Notes under the pieces: model-generated
The model's input: the letters and a program-made list of their open reading frames with translations, nothing else
Databases searched by the model: none
Told to the model about the DNA's origin: nothing
Translations under genes and position numbers: made by a program
Shown: positions 11,920 through 22,802 of the stretch, piece after piece
Layout: every line of letters begins with the position of its first letter
How positions within the stretch are numbered: the first letter of the stretch is position 1
DNA from: Chlorophyllum brunneum
Lineage: Eukaryota; Basidiomycota; Agaricomycetes; Agaricales; Agaricaceae
Reading direction: 5' to 3'
Length of the DNA stretch: 64,000 nt
Assembly (NCBI GenBank): GCA_963576785.1
Contig: OY756144.1
Location: 1,054,001-1,118,000 of the forward strand

Positions 11920-14029
11920 ATGGTTGGAAATATTCTCCCAGCATTTCTTGGATTGGCCCTCACTGTTCGTTCAGCGACACCCCCACCCACTACGGGAAAG
12001 GGATGGCACTTTGTCCAGAACGGCACGACCGGGATCGTAGCGTTGGAGTCTATCATTGTGTCCGACAACTTGGCCATCTTCTTTGACCGAGCTTCGGATG
12101 ATCCGTTACAACTCGATGGGCATCCGGCTTGGGGTGCCCTATATAACTTAGAGACGAATACCGCTCGTCCGCTCGACCCTATAACGGATAGTTTCTGTGC
12201 TTCTGGCAGCTTCTTGTCGAATGGCACGATGGTGTGTATCTAATATTATGAATGATTATATCACGAGTTTATATTGCAATAGGCTAGCGTCGGCGGGCAT
12301 GTCCCCATGATCCCTGAGGCTCAGGACGGACGTATGGGTATCAGGATCTGGGAGCCCTGTGACGACCCTAACGGCGTCGGGTGTTCCTTGTTTGAGGATC
12401 CTGAGAATCTCCACCTGGCCGAAACCAGGTGGTATCCCTCCAGTCTAAGAATTTTCGACGGATCGATAGTAAGTTTGTTCTTTTGGATCGTTCCCGGTGG
12501 TAAAAACAATCTGCCCAGATGATTGTGGGAGGCATCCACGAAGCGACTTTATTTTACAACGTTGATCCCGTCAATAGCATTGAATTCTTCCCGCCCAAAG
12601 ATGGCGGTGTTCCGAGACCAATGGATTTCCTTGCACGCACTGTTCCCGCTAATCTCTTTCCTCGGTACGTGCAAGAATCGTTCAGTTCTATAAATTACTG
12701 ACCATTGCGGCAATCAGGGCCCTCTCCCTCCCCGATGGGAAAATCTTCATAGCTGCTAACAACCAGACGATTATCTACGACGTCGAGACCAACACCGAGA
12801 CCAGGCTGCCTGACATTCCTAACAGTGTTCGCGTCACCAATCCATTCGATGGTACAGCTACACTTCTTCCTCTCCACCCACCCGACTACATCCCCCAAGT
12901 ACTCATTTGTGGCGGAACAAATACGAGTGACCAGATTCCGAAGGGGGATTTGTCATCGCAGACGCCTGCATCCGACCAGTGCAGTCGTATGACTCTGACA
13001 CCTGAGGGAATTAAGCGTGGTTGGGAGATCGAGAGGCTTCTAGAACCTAGGATGATGCCCGAGATGATTCTGATGCCGAATGGGCAGGTCATCATTATCA
13101 ATGGCGCACAGACAGGGTATGCTTCTTTTGGTACCGTGAAGGATCCTGTTGGCAATCTTTCAAATGCGGATCATCCTGCGTACGTACCTGTCGAAGTTCG
13201 TTAAGGGGTGATACTGAACAACCTGTAGGTTCACGCCTTCTATCTATACGCCTAATGCTCCTCTCGGGAAGCGTATCAGCAATGTCGGAATGCCAACAAC
13301 GGACATTGCACGCATATATCATTCAACTGTGACTCTTACACAGAAAGGGTAAGCTGCGGAAGCGTTTTTTTGTGTTGAGACTACGCTTAGAATTTCTGCA
13401 AATTTATCTTCAGGAACCTCATGATCGCTGGGTCCAATCCCAATACCTGGATTACCAATGGAACTAAGTATCATAGGTCCGGTAGTTTACTCCAGGAATT
13501 TCAATCATCGTACTCACACGAACTACAGTGAATTCCGTGTGGAGTATCTCAATCCTCCATATATGACCGTGGATAGGCCCCAACTGTTCAATGTGCCGAA
13601 GAACATTGCTTTCAACACGGAGTTCCATGTAGATGTTTCTATCCCTCTTCATCTCGAAGAGGAAAACGTGAAAGGTGCCCTGATCCATCTTCCACATCGA
13701 AGCATATCGGGGGCTAATGCATCCTGGACAGTTGCACTTATTGACCTCGGATTCTCATCGCATGCATTCCACTCAAGCTCTCGCCTCGTTTTCATGGAAG
13801 CACAGCTTTCAGGTGATGGGAAAACATTGAAGATCAAGAGCCCGCCGAACAATCGTGTATACCCTCCTGGTCCAGGTACGTCGCAATGCTACGCAGTTGC
13901 CCTCACCGTACTGATGACGTTAAAGCCTATATCTTCTTCACAGTTGATGATGTTACGAGCCCTGGGGTGAGAGTTTTGGTAGGGAACGGAGCTTCGCCGC
14001 CAGTTGAGGACCAAGGTGTCAGACTTTAA
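11920..14029 (+). CDS. Glyoxal oxidase-like copper radical oxidase, copy 1
   Basis: Secreted copper radical oxidase that in white-rot fungi oxidises small aldehydes and makes H2O2 for peroxidases. Predicted 579 residues from 8 exons: 11920-12231, 12283-12468, 12519-12664, 12718-13179, 13229-13348, 13414-13476, 13529-13875, 13926-14029. An N-terminal signal peptide ([19 protein letters not shown]) is visible. Active-site equivalents of the Phanerochaete enzyme are present: Cys93 in FCASGSF and Tyr155 in RWYP (the Cys-Tyr redox pair), Tyr399-His400 in ARIYHS, and His508 in [10 protein letters not shown]. The domain order matches the kelch-like propeller plus C-terminal domain (YIFFTVDDV to VEDQGVRL). 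This is the only one of the three copies whose frame stays open through exon 7. The family call is strong; the substrate is not known. Confidence 0.9.
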
Positions 14030-14988
14030 AAGTCGTTATCCCAGGAATAGCGTAGATATGTATATGATTTTTTTAAATTAGGACTTTGGGATTTCTCTAA
14101 CAGTGTCAGTGAAAATGCTGAAATAAAGGTTGTATATGTGTGACTTATTCATTCTCTTGCTCTCAGTATATTGCAGGGAATAGTGCGATGCTAAATGTAA
14201 ACAATGGAGTTAGCTAGACTTTTAAAATTGGCTGAATAAATATCTTATTATTTTACTTGATGATTTTTTTGTGTTTTGTAACATGGATTATGTCACTAGC
14301 TGTTATAACCAGTAAATCATATGCCTATTTTAGGACATGATTCTACCTTAGCTTAGGTTTTCAGTTTGTATGGAAGATCACTTGCTGATTATACTGGACC
14401 TATCAATCAACCTTTCCTATATTTGTTTCTATCTGTTTTCATACATCTTGTTTTCTTTTACATTCTGATTTCTTTCTACCTCTATTACTCCATACTTTAG
14501 TATCACCTATTCTGCTTATTGTGTCATATTCCTGTTACTGATGTTATATGATATTCTTTTATCCTTTTTTTGTCTAGTTACTCTGTTATCTTGTTAGTTG
14601 ACCTTCTAATGCTTTTATACTACTAGTATATAAGTAGTTCTCTGTGCACTTGTATTTAGTAGTCTGATTATCAACTTAGTCTCTGGCTACCCTCTTCTAT
14701 CACTCACTACTATATGAGTAAATCCTTCTGCTTATCCACTATCTGCATCTGACCTTTGTCCTAGTAATGAGTGGTTATCTAAGTAAAGACCACTATAGTA
14801 CTTAGAGGGGCACAGCATACAAGCTAAAGCCAAAGTCTCCCATTTGTCTGGCCCACCATTTTATAAGGACTGTACCTTTGTTGGTAGCATTGTACTTAAC
14901 AGCATAATCAGACTCAGACCTCCAGTATTATCTCTCTTACCTTATGACAACTTGTCTTACCCATTTTTCTGTACCTACAGAACCTACT
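14030..14988. other. AT-rich stretch, probable Gypsy 5' LTR/leader
   Basis: No gene seen. From about 14,309 (TGTTATAACC) the sequence is AT-rich with a TATATAAG near 14,628 and runs straight into a Gypsy gag start at 14,989. TTGGTAGC near 14,880 resembles an initiator-tRNA primer site. I infer a decayed 5' LTR and leader, but no second LTR copy is present to prove its ends. Confidence 0.35.
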
Positions 14989-15090
14989 ATGCCTAGCATT
15001 ACTATACAACCTTTTACTACTACCCATAACTACACTTCTGTCCAACCACCTATCCCCATTAACAAACCAGGTAGTGAAGACAACTTGTCC

Positions 15091-15105
15091 AAAGACAGTG
15101 ATAAA
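15091..15105 (+). repeat. LINE target-site duplication, left copy
   Basis: AAAGACAGTGATAAA, identical to 20,905-20,919. The first three A's of the right copy merge with the poly(A) tail, so the true length is 12-15 bp. Confidence 0.9.
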
Positions 15106-15111
15106 TAAAAT

Positions 15112-16401
15112 AAACCGAGAAATCCGGCCCCAAAAACTACGGCTCCAGCTGCGCCCACCAAGGCCGTTCCCGCCACCACGCCCACCGAGGCCATCAAACC
15201 TCCGGCTCCCGCACCCAATGGTAAGGGAACCAAACCCCAGGTAGGAGCGAAATCTTCCTACGCTTCAATGGCAGCCAAGAAGCCCCCTTCTAATGCCGCT
15301 CCCTCCACCAATGCTCGGGACCCACTCAAACTTTTAGAGTTTGCAAGCAAATTCCCCGAACTCTCCAATGAGAAGGTTGTGGCAATGTATGACACCGCAT
15401 TCTCTCCTTCCACCCCCCCGGCAAATAAGAAGCCAGCCAACAAAGCTGGGACGATTCGCTCCACCCTCAATAGTCCCTCGCAAAAGCAAGTGATCATTCC
15501 TCTTCTCACGGGTCCTGCCATCACCAACTTCGGGGCCATTGTAGACTCTCTCAACGCATGCCTAATCGCGGAGAAGTCCAAAACGAGGGTTATTACCGCC
15601 TCGCGGGGTAAGCTGGGCCTTATGGTCCACACCTCGGAGGTTCTAACCCACGCTGAGCTTGACATTGTCAAAGTGTGGCTCAAGGAGAAGTTTGGAGGAA
15701 TCACGACAGGTGATGCGTCCCTCCCTAAATCCAAGTCATTCGTGAAAGTCACGGACGTAAATTACATCACACCCCAAGGACAGATCCTCACCGAAGCCGA
15801 TGTGGTTTCTAGCATCCGGAGCTTGATCCATTCTAACGCCATCCAATTTGCATCGCAACCACGTGTACGACGCAACTCAAAACATTCGGACACCTGTACG
15901 GTGTGGTTTGAAATCTGGGACTCCAAGGCGGGGTCCAACTTGGCGAAAATTGAGGACAAGTTCCTCAACATTTACGGAGGGCTCTTCCGTATCAGGAAGG
16001 CAACCGCCAACCCGGGAGTGCCGTTCTGCAGTAAGTGCTGTCGATGGGGCCACCCCCTAGCTCGCTGCCGAGTGAGGCTTTTTACTTGTGTGCACTGCAA
16101 AGGGCCACACTCCACCACCAACCACCGATCGTTCGCCCACTGTTGCAAGGGCAATGATAAGGCCACTCCACCTATCGCGGCTACCCCCCTCAGAGAACCA
16201 TGCCCCCACAAGACGATGTGCTCCAACTGTGGCAAGGACCATCTCGCCACCGACCAAAAGTGTCAGTTCTGGAGAAAGCGTTTTGACCATGACTGGCACG
16301 CAAACAAGGCGCTCGAACTACGAGCAAACAAAGGAGTCCCACCACCCACCACCTCCTCTCCATCCCGGGCTAGTCGAAGCCAGACAACCCCCCCTCAATG
16401 A
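15112..16401 (+). pseudogene. LINE ORF1, nucleic-acid-binding protein (5' truncated)
   Basis: Open frame from just inside the element, with the first ATG only at 15268 (MAAKKPPSNAA). Upstream in-frame residues are Pro/Ala-rich (TTAPAAPTKAV) and SSYAS fits the conserved start region of such ORF1 proteins. The C-terminal third has several zinc-knuckle-like clusters: CSKCCRWGHPLARC, CVHCKGPHSTTNH, and CSNCGKDHLATDQKC (about residues 255-345). It likely packages element RNA. It overlaps the ORF2 start by 4 bases (ATGA at 16398-16401), which suggests coupled translation in the parent element. The frame is open but lacks its own N-terminus. Confidence 0.75.
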
Positions 16402-19400
16402 ATATCGTCCCCAACGAGCAAGACAGGCCTCCTCACTCAATACTGAAGGAGTTGAAGGTCTACTCTCACAATGTAGGAAGATCGTATGGAGTGATAGAGA
16501 CAGTCCTCGCGCGCAGAGGTGACGTCGACCTCCTCCTCATACAAGAACCCCCTTGGAGATTTCTCCGAGATATCCTATCATCTGTCTCCAATGATGGAGC
16601 GCCCCTCGTTGGAGGCCCAGTCCACCCGGACTGGACACTCCTTTCTTATCCTTTTATCGCCAAAGAAGTCCTACAAGTGGGACGCTGACAGTACCCTCAA
16701 TGTACGGTTAACATGGAACACCGTACCACCCCGTGAGTCCTCACTTTTGCTCATAAAAGGTTGAAACGACTCCGACCCTCCATCCGAAGAGACATAATCG
16801 AACATCGAGACCTCCTGTGTATATCTCTATACGCAGGAGGAGAAGAACTGCTGCTGTTAAACATCTATAATGACAACCGCAATACTGCGCTCCATTTCCT
16901 CGAGAAGCGACTCTTCAACCTCCCACCCTTTCTTCTTTTGGGAGGAGATATTAACATCAGATTGGAATTTTGGGACCCTTCAATGGATCAACATCCGGCG
17001 AGTGCGGACCGACTCCTTATGGTCACCGAAGCCCTCAACCTTGTGAGGACTACTCCGTTTGAGGCCAAGCCGACTCGCTATGCCTCAGACCCCAACTTAC
17101 CAGACATGGTCATAGACCTGATTTTTGTTTCGGGAATGCTTCCACATATTCCCTCCCATGCTATCCAGGATGGCAATTGGTACAACTCAGACCATGCCCC
17201 CCTGCTAATCAGGTTACCTATTCCACAGATGGATGTCGTCGTCGAAAGATTGACCATCCCCAAAGACTCGGATGAGGAAACCAGATTCCTGGCGGATATC
17301 ACAGAAGGAATCAAGAACCAAAACTGGCCGATGAATGATGTGGATGAGCTAGAGAGAGCTGTTGCCGAATTGGAAGTTTTATTTGACAGATCGTGGACTC
17401 GTAATGCGAAGACGACCAAGATCACCACTAGATCCAAGACCTGGTGGAACGAGGAGTGTTCAACCGCACTCGCTATGCATTGCACAGACCGCAAGAACAA
17501 GCGCAAGTGGAACGCCTTTCGTAAGACCACGAGGAAAACGAAAAGAGCCTACTTCGACAAGAAGATACAGGAAATTTCCATCGACTGAAAATGCCCGTGG
17601 GATCTCATGCCATGGGTTAAAGACCGCGCACTTCCGGCCACAGAAGCCATGCGCCACAACGATCGGCCTTGTCTCACACTAGACAATCTGTGGACGGCTC
17701 TCGATTCCCATTACAATGCTGCCTGCGATAGACCAACGAACGCGGCAGTACTAGACAAGCTTCCTCCCCCGATTGGAATGGAGAATAGGACTTGGGTAGA
17801 TTTCTCTCCTTTAGAGATGATGGAATCACTCAAGGATACCTCAAATTCTTCCTCCCCTGGTCCCGACCATATTTCCTGGTCCCATCTAAAACAGATCGTC
17901 GCCGATAAAACCTGCGCCGGTCTATTCCTCAAAATCGGTAGTGCATGTCTGAACATCGGACACTGGCCTACCCACTTCAAAAAGTCAATGTCGGTAATTA
18001 TTCCGAAACCCAATAAACCCGACTACTCCACTCCGAAGGCATTCCGACCAATCGTCCTCCTTAACACGTTTGGCAAGCTCATCAAGAAAATGCTCGCCAA
18101 GCAACTCCAATTCGAGGCTGTTAAATTCAAAGTCCTCCGCACCAATTAGGAGCAATCCACCAGAGATCCACTGAAGATGCGGGTCTCTTCCTGATGCACA
18201 TTATCTGGGGAGCTTAGACGAAGAAAAAGAAGACGTCGGTGCTTGCATTCGACGTGGCCCAATTCTTCCCCTCCCTCAACCACGATCTCCTTATCGAAAT
18301 TCTACGAAGACAAGGATTTCCCCCTCAGGTCGCCACATTCTTCAACAACTACCTCAAGGAATGCCGTACCACCTACCGGTGGAACAATGAGACTTCCCCA
18401 GAATTTGACGCAGCGGTAGGAGTAGGTCAGGGCTCAGCTCTCAGCCCTATTCTCTCCGCTTTATTCCTCGCCCCCCTCTTACACGTCTTTGAAACCTGTA
18501 TGGAGGAACACCGTGACAAGTGGGACTTTGATGTCCTGTCATTCGTCGATGACGGCACTTTAATTGTGCAATCCCCGTCTCTGGAGAAGAATGTGGAAAT
18601 CCTGCAACACATGTACCGTGAAATGGAGTGGCTCATGAACGAATTCGGCCTGGAAATTGAACACGGCAAGTCCGAGATCTTTCACTTCATGCGTGCAAGA
18701 CAGGACTCGAATCCCTCAATTGACTTGGGATCCCCGCCGTTCACGGGTCGCAACCCCCTCAAACCGAAGACCCATTGGCAGTACCTCGGCTTTTACTTCG
18801 ACCGGACGTTGACCTTCAAAGAACACGTTCGATTCTATTCCGCCAAGGCGATTTCCACCATCAAGGCGATGAAGATGCTGGGAAACTCCGTCAGGGGTCT
18901 ATCCCCCAGCAACAAGAGACTACTCTACCATTCGTGTGTTGTACCGGTTGCGACATATGGATTCCGACTATGGTTTCACGATCGATCCCGTACTAAGGGA
19001 ACTTGTGAGATCCTCAACAAAATGCAACGAAGGGTGGCACTCTGGATTACTGGGGCCTTCCGTACTTCTCCCACCGGTGGTGTAGAGTCCCTCGCGGGAC
19101 TTATGCCCATCAAACTACATCTCCAAAAGTTGGCCGAACGACAATTGTCGAGGCTTCATACGTTGGACGATGAACACGCATTGGCAAGATTGACGAAAGA
19201 GTATCATTTTTCCCTCCACCGACTTCACATCAAGAACTTCACGGAGGTTCAGAAGAAGAAGACACTTGGAGCTATGATAGACTTTTTGCACCCCACCCCC
19301 GAGACTCGGTATATAGAACATTTTAATTCCGTTTCTAAATCTCTCTGGCCCGGACGTAGGTTACTTGACCGTTATTCTACTAATGTAACTTTTATAGGAT

Positions 19401-20442
19401 TCAACCGGGACAACCCTCACCTCTCAAAGACACTTTGGGACGATGTAACGATGAATGCGACGACAGACGCTAAAGCCATCACGATTGGTATGGACGGCTC
19501 GGTCCATTCCAACCCCAACCCCCTTGCCAGCCAGTTTACGGCGGCAGCTACCATTCGACATCTTGACGGTGGGAGCTCTATTATGAAGAGACTCGGAGGA
19601 ACAATATCAACGGACACAGAACTGGTGGCACAGTACTTAGGTATTACCAAGGTGCTTGCCACTGCCGACTATGACCAGGTTGAGCACATTCATGTGTTCA
19701 CCAACTCCATCGTGGCCTCCCGGCTCCTACTCGACTGTTCACCGCATTCATGCCAACGACAGTCCATCCTCACCTCGAAGGCGCTCCTGGCTTGGTTCAA
19801 CAAATCAGACCAGCACCACCTTTCGTTTTATCACATGCTGTCGAAATGCAAGTACGAAATACAAAAAGCCACACATGACTGGATCCAAATGGTTGCCTGG
19901 CCTAACCGGGGTCGAAATCACTGAGTACCGAACTCGCTCGACTACCTTTGCAAGAAGTCCGCCGAACGCGCCATTCACACATGGCAGGCCATGTTCGGGT
20001 TCAAGAACTACAGCGGTAGCTCCTTCCTCCACCTTCCGGTGCGAGCAAATGGGGCCTCCACCCTACCGTCGCACATCAAATCCGGTCCATGGATACGAGA
20101 ATGCGGATACCAGCCCCAGCTCTTCGCAAGAGCTTGTCGCGCTATACTTTGCCACACCCCAATTGGAGAATATCGACTACGATTCTTTCCTACAAGGATC
20201 TTTCATGCTACCACTGCAACAGTCAAATGGTGCAAACGAGGTCACACATCCTGTATCGTTGCAACAACTTCGATCACCACCTTGGCATCGACACAATCAA
20301 GACCCTTGTCAACTTCTTGCACCGCAACCCCTCTGCATTCAGTTTCCCCCCAGAACCTGATCGCCCTTGTATCTGTGCCGGTTCCATCCCACTGTTACAT
20401 CGTCATCAAGTCCAAAGGAGGTTTGGGTCTGCGCCTGCGTAG
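16398..20442 (+). pseudogene. LINE ORF2: endonuclease, reverse transcriptase, RNase H (broken)
   Basis: Ordered domains: AP-endonuclease (YSHNVGRS, LLIQEPPW, LLLGGDINI, NSDHAPLL), reverse transcriptase (FRPIVLLNTFGKL, LAFDVAQFFPSLN, GVGQGSALSPI, catalytic FVDDG at about 18,541-18,555), RNase H (IGMDGSVHSN, STDTELVAQYLGI) and a C-terminal Cys/His knuckle (CYHCNSQMVQTRSHILYRC, about 20,205-20,265). It is interrupted by a frameshift near 16,680, TGA at 17,586, a frame change near 18,140, TAG at 18,217 and a frame change near 19,920. The last RNase H aspartate reads Asn (HVFTNS). Several stops fit CGA-to-TGA or TGG-to-TAG changes, so the copy is dead. Confidence 0.85.
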
Positions 20443-20904
20443 ATTTCTTTTCTTTTCTCTTTTTTCTTTTGCTCTCCCGGTTATGGATTTCCAATTCATT
20501 TCTCTATCTCCCCATTCCCTTGCTCGTCTACTATTTTATATAGTTTTCATTCTACTTCCATCTCTCCCGTGGTGCCCGGGTAAATACCCGCCCACACGCT
20601 ATGTACCGTTTGATGTTTCCCTTTGTGATTGCAAGTCGGTAGTTTCTCTTCTATCAATCTCTCTCTCTCACTCTCTCTCTTTCCGAATTCCCTTTCTTCT
20701 CACTTTTCGCTAAACATTGTAGGTACCAAACATCTCTCTAGTATATGTGCTAGATGTCAACGAGTCTCGTGGGGTTTGTTTACTTGTAGTTTACTTTCCC
20801 TTCTCCGAACATTCTGTACGTTCTACCTTTGTATGTATGTACATGTGGACTGCGTTCGAGCACCACTATATAAATTGTTGATTAAAAAAAAAAAAAAAAA
20901 AAAA

Positions 20905-20919
20905 AAAGACAGTGATAAA
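20905..20919 (+). repeat. LINE target-site duplication, right copy
   Basis: Second copy of AAAGACAGTGATAAA, directly after the element's A tail. Removing the LINE and one copy restores an uninterrupted Gypsy gag frame (DSDK then LSMN). Confidence 0.9.
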
Positions 20920-21204
20920 CTATCTATGAACTCTACTCATACTATAGCCTATATCTTATCTTGTCTAGCCAAAACTTTGGACAACCAAGAATACTCTGAT
21001 TCTTCAGCCCCCAACAATTATTCTAAAATTAAGGCCTACAAAATAGATACTTTTGACAGCTCAGACCCTCTTAAACTGAAGGATTGGATTTTCCAATGTA
21101 TCCTCTATTTTGCTGCCAATTCTTACCAGTTTGAAGGTGACAATTCCAAGGTTGCTTTTGCTATCACCTATTGGTCTAGTACCACCCTCCACTTTTTCCA
21201 AACC

Positions 21205-21758
21205 TGTTACAGATTTGGCTACTAAAGGTAGTTGAAAAGGATGCAACCTCTAGGATATGGCCTTAATACCTATCTTGGCTAAGTAATTGGATAAGCAAAT
21301 ATTATAAAACTATTATTACTCAACCAAGAAATGGGAATCCCATTTATCTCATATCTCTTGAATAATAAGGGCAAGTAGAAAATAAGCAGTTAAGTAATCT
21401 TCTATTGATTGGCAGCAACTGTCAACAGAAACTCTTCTTAGTAATCAAGAAAGCTGTTACAACCTTAGTCTATGACTTAGGTAGCAAGTCTTTGGATAAA
21501 GACAAGGAAGTAGAGAAAGAGTAAGGGATGATACAATTGGTAAAGTATAAGGAATACATCAAGTATTACTATACTTTATATACTAGTGGTAATTGCTAAT
21601 AATAAGGGAATGGAGTAGAGGAGTTATATGGACAAATAAAATAAGTCAAGAAGTGAACAGCCTTAAGGGATGAAACAAGGAGATGAAATGGCTACATAAG
21701 AATAATGATTGTGATGGGCACATGATAGGAATGTACTGTTTATCTATAGTTCATAACA
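21205..21758 (-). repeat. Gypsy 3' LTR-like segment (TG...CA ends)
   Basis: On the minus strand it begins TGTTATGAACTATAG at 21,758, directly after a polypurine tract, and ends CTGTAACA at 21,205. Both its ends reappear at 29,521-29,730. It interrupts the plus-strand gag at 21,204, so this element jumped into that gag. No full second LTR is present to fix the length. Confidence 0.55.
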
Positions 21759-21801
21759 ATACCTCCCTTCTTATATTCATGACCCCATGAAATATTGCAG
21801 T

Positions 21802-22092
21802 CTACTTGTCATCTTGTTCTTTATGTAAGGCATTAGTGAGTTGACATTTGGTAGGACCAATCATCAGGACTCCTGATTTGCATTGACATCCAATCCAGAA
21901 TAGGGCATAGTCTTGGCCTCCTCTGAAGAGGGCTATAGTGCATCCTTTGAATATAGCAGTATCGTTTGTTTCGGCTGTGACGAGGTTATGTATTATCTCT
22001 TCCCAGTAGTTTTCTTTGAACTGTCCTCCGTCTTTGAGTGTAAGATAAGATAGGGGCGGGTTGAATATCGTTGGTTTGGGTGGCGGGTCCAT
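21802..22092 (-). CDS. Second unrecognised ORF of the Gypsy 3' region
   Basis: A 96-residue minus-strand frame (MDPPPKPTIFNPPLSYLTL to ALHKEQDDK) ending 43 bp before the LTR-like edge. It has a hydrophobic centre (ALFRGGQDYALFWIGCQC). The composition is protein-like but I know no homolog. It may be the 3' part of the same accessory ORF as 22,276-22,790, since the intervening bases keep a similar character but contain stops. Confidence 0.3.
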   Translation of the reverse strand: MDPPPKPTIFNPPLSYLTLKDGGQFKENYWEEIIHNLVTAETNDTAIFKGCTIALFRGGQDYALFWIGCQCKSGVLMIGPTKCQLTNALHKEQDDK

Positions 22093-22275
22093 ATTAGGCA
22101 GTTGTATAAGGAGGTGGTCTACTTCATCTCATATGTCCAGTTCTATTAGATGGTCTGGGACAGATTTGTCGATTCCCTCAATTCCTTCATCTAACCAGTC
22201 CTGTTCATTGTCTTTGTAATAGGGTGGTTTGTCAGGTAAGGTAATGGGGGTATATGAATCAAGATCCATTAGCCT

Positions 22276-22790
22276 TCAAGCCAATCTATAGGTGGGATTG
22301 TCACTAGAGTTGGTAAGGTAGTTGGGTCTTTCGCCTGTCATGATTAAGGCACTTTGGATACATTTCTTGGCATTGGAATGTACCAATACGTTAAGGTTAG
22401 TGGCTGTTTTATCTAATAATTTTTTCATAAGCTCATGTTTTCTGGTTGATATAGTGGCTGGAAGGGCTCTAATGGTGGTGATGAGTAATATGCAGCTTAG
22501 GGCTTTGGCTTGGACTTGGAGGTTGTTGATAGTGTGGACAATGTATGTGAGTCCTTTGGTGGTGGAGGTATAGTGTTCAATCTGGTCTTTGGTGGACTGG
22601 GCATCGAGAAGGTTGTTGAGTTCTTGATCAAATTCTGTATCATTGGCTGGGAAGGGAGTGGGTCTGCGTTTGGTGTGCATAGTGTGTTGTAGAGGTAGTT
22701 GGCAAGATCTAGGGTGTAGTGAATACAGTGTGAAGTGCATTGGGTATAGTGATCTCTTGTAATGTGAGGTTTGTTGTTCATAATTGTCAC
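22276..22790 (-). CDS. Unrecognised ORF downstream of Gypsy integrase
   Basis: Two overlapping minus-strand frames (154 residues at 22,276-22,740 and 97 residues at 22,497-22,790) lie just after the chromodomain. The longer contains FDQELNNLLDAQSTKDQIEH and a helical run TISTRKHELMKKLLDKTATN. I do not recognise a family. Its place between chromodomain and LTR suggests an accessory ORF of the element, possibly frame-broken like its neighbours. Confidence 0.35.
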
Positions 22791-22802
22791 TTTTTACCTC
22801 CC

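Larger units (their letters stand above)
15106..20907 (+). mobile_element. LINE (non-LTR) retrotransposon with poly(A), 5' truncated
   Basis: Element of about 5.8 kb with two coding regions, a pyrimidine-rich 3' UTR (20,443-20,883) and a 24-base A run (20,884-20,907). It is bounded by a 15 bp target-site duplication (15,091-15,105 and 20,905-20,919). The 5' end starts directly inside the ORF1 frame with no upstream ATG, the usual 5' truncation of target-primed reverse transcription. ORF2 carries an AP-type endonuclease, reverse transcriptase and RNase H. That layout is shared with the Tad1/I-type LINE groups; exact clade not determined. Confidence 0.9.
14989..21204 (+). pseudogene. Gypsy-type gag, split by a LINE and 3' truncated
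   Basis: The gag frame starts at ATG 14989 (MPSITIQPFTTTHNYTS) and runs to 15105, where a LINE is inserted. It resumes in the same frame at 20920 and continues through IKAYKIDTFDSSDPLKLKDW and GDNSKVAFAITYW to about 21204. The IDTFDSSDP and KVAFAITYW words are typical of fungal Ty3/Gypsy capsid proteins. The frame then meets an LTR-like segment at 21205, and protease and reverse transcriptase are missing. The host element is therefore a fragment. Confidence 0.8.

Noticed and set aside
20443..20883. Open frame through the pyrimidine-rich tract after LINE ORF2
   Set aside because: Low-complexity CT-rich 3' UTR just before the A tail; its translation is Ser/Leu/Phe filler.
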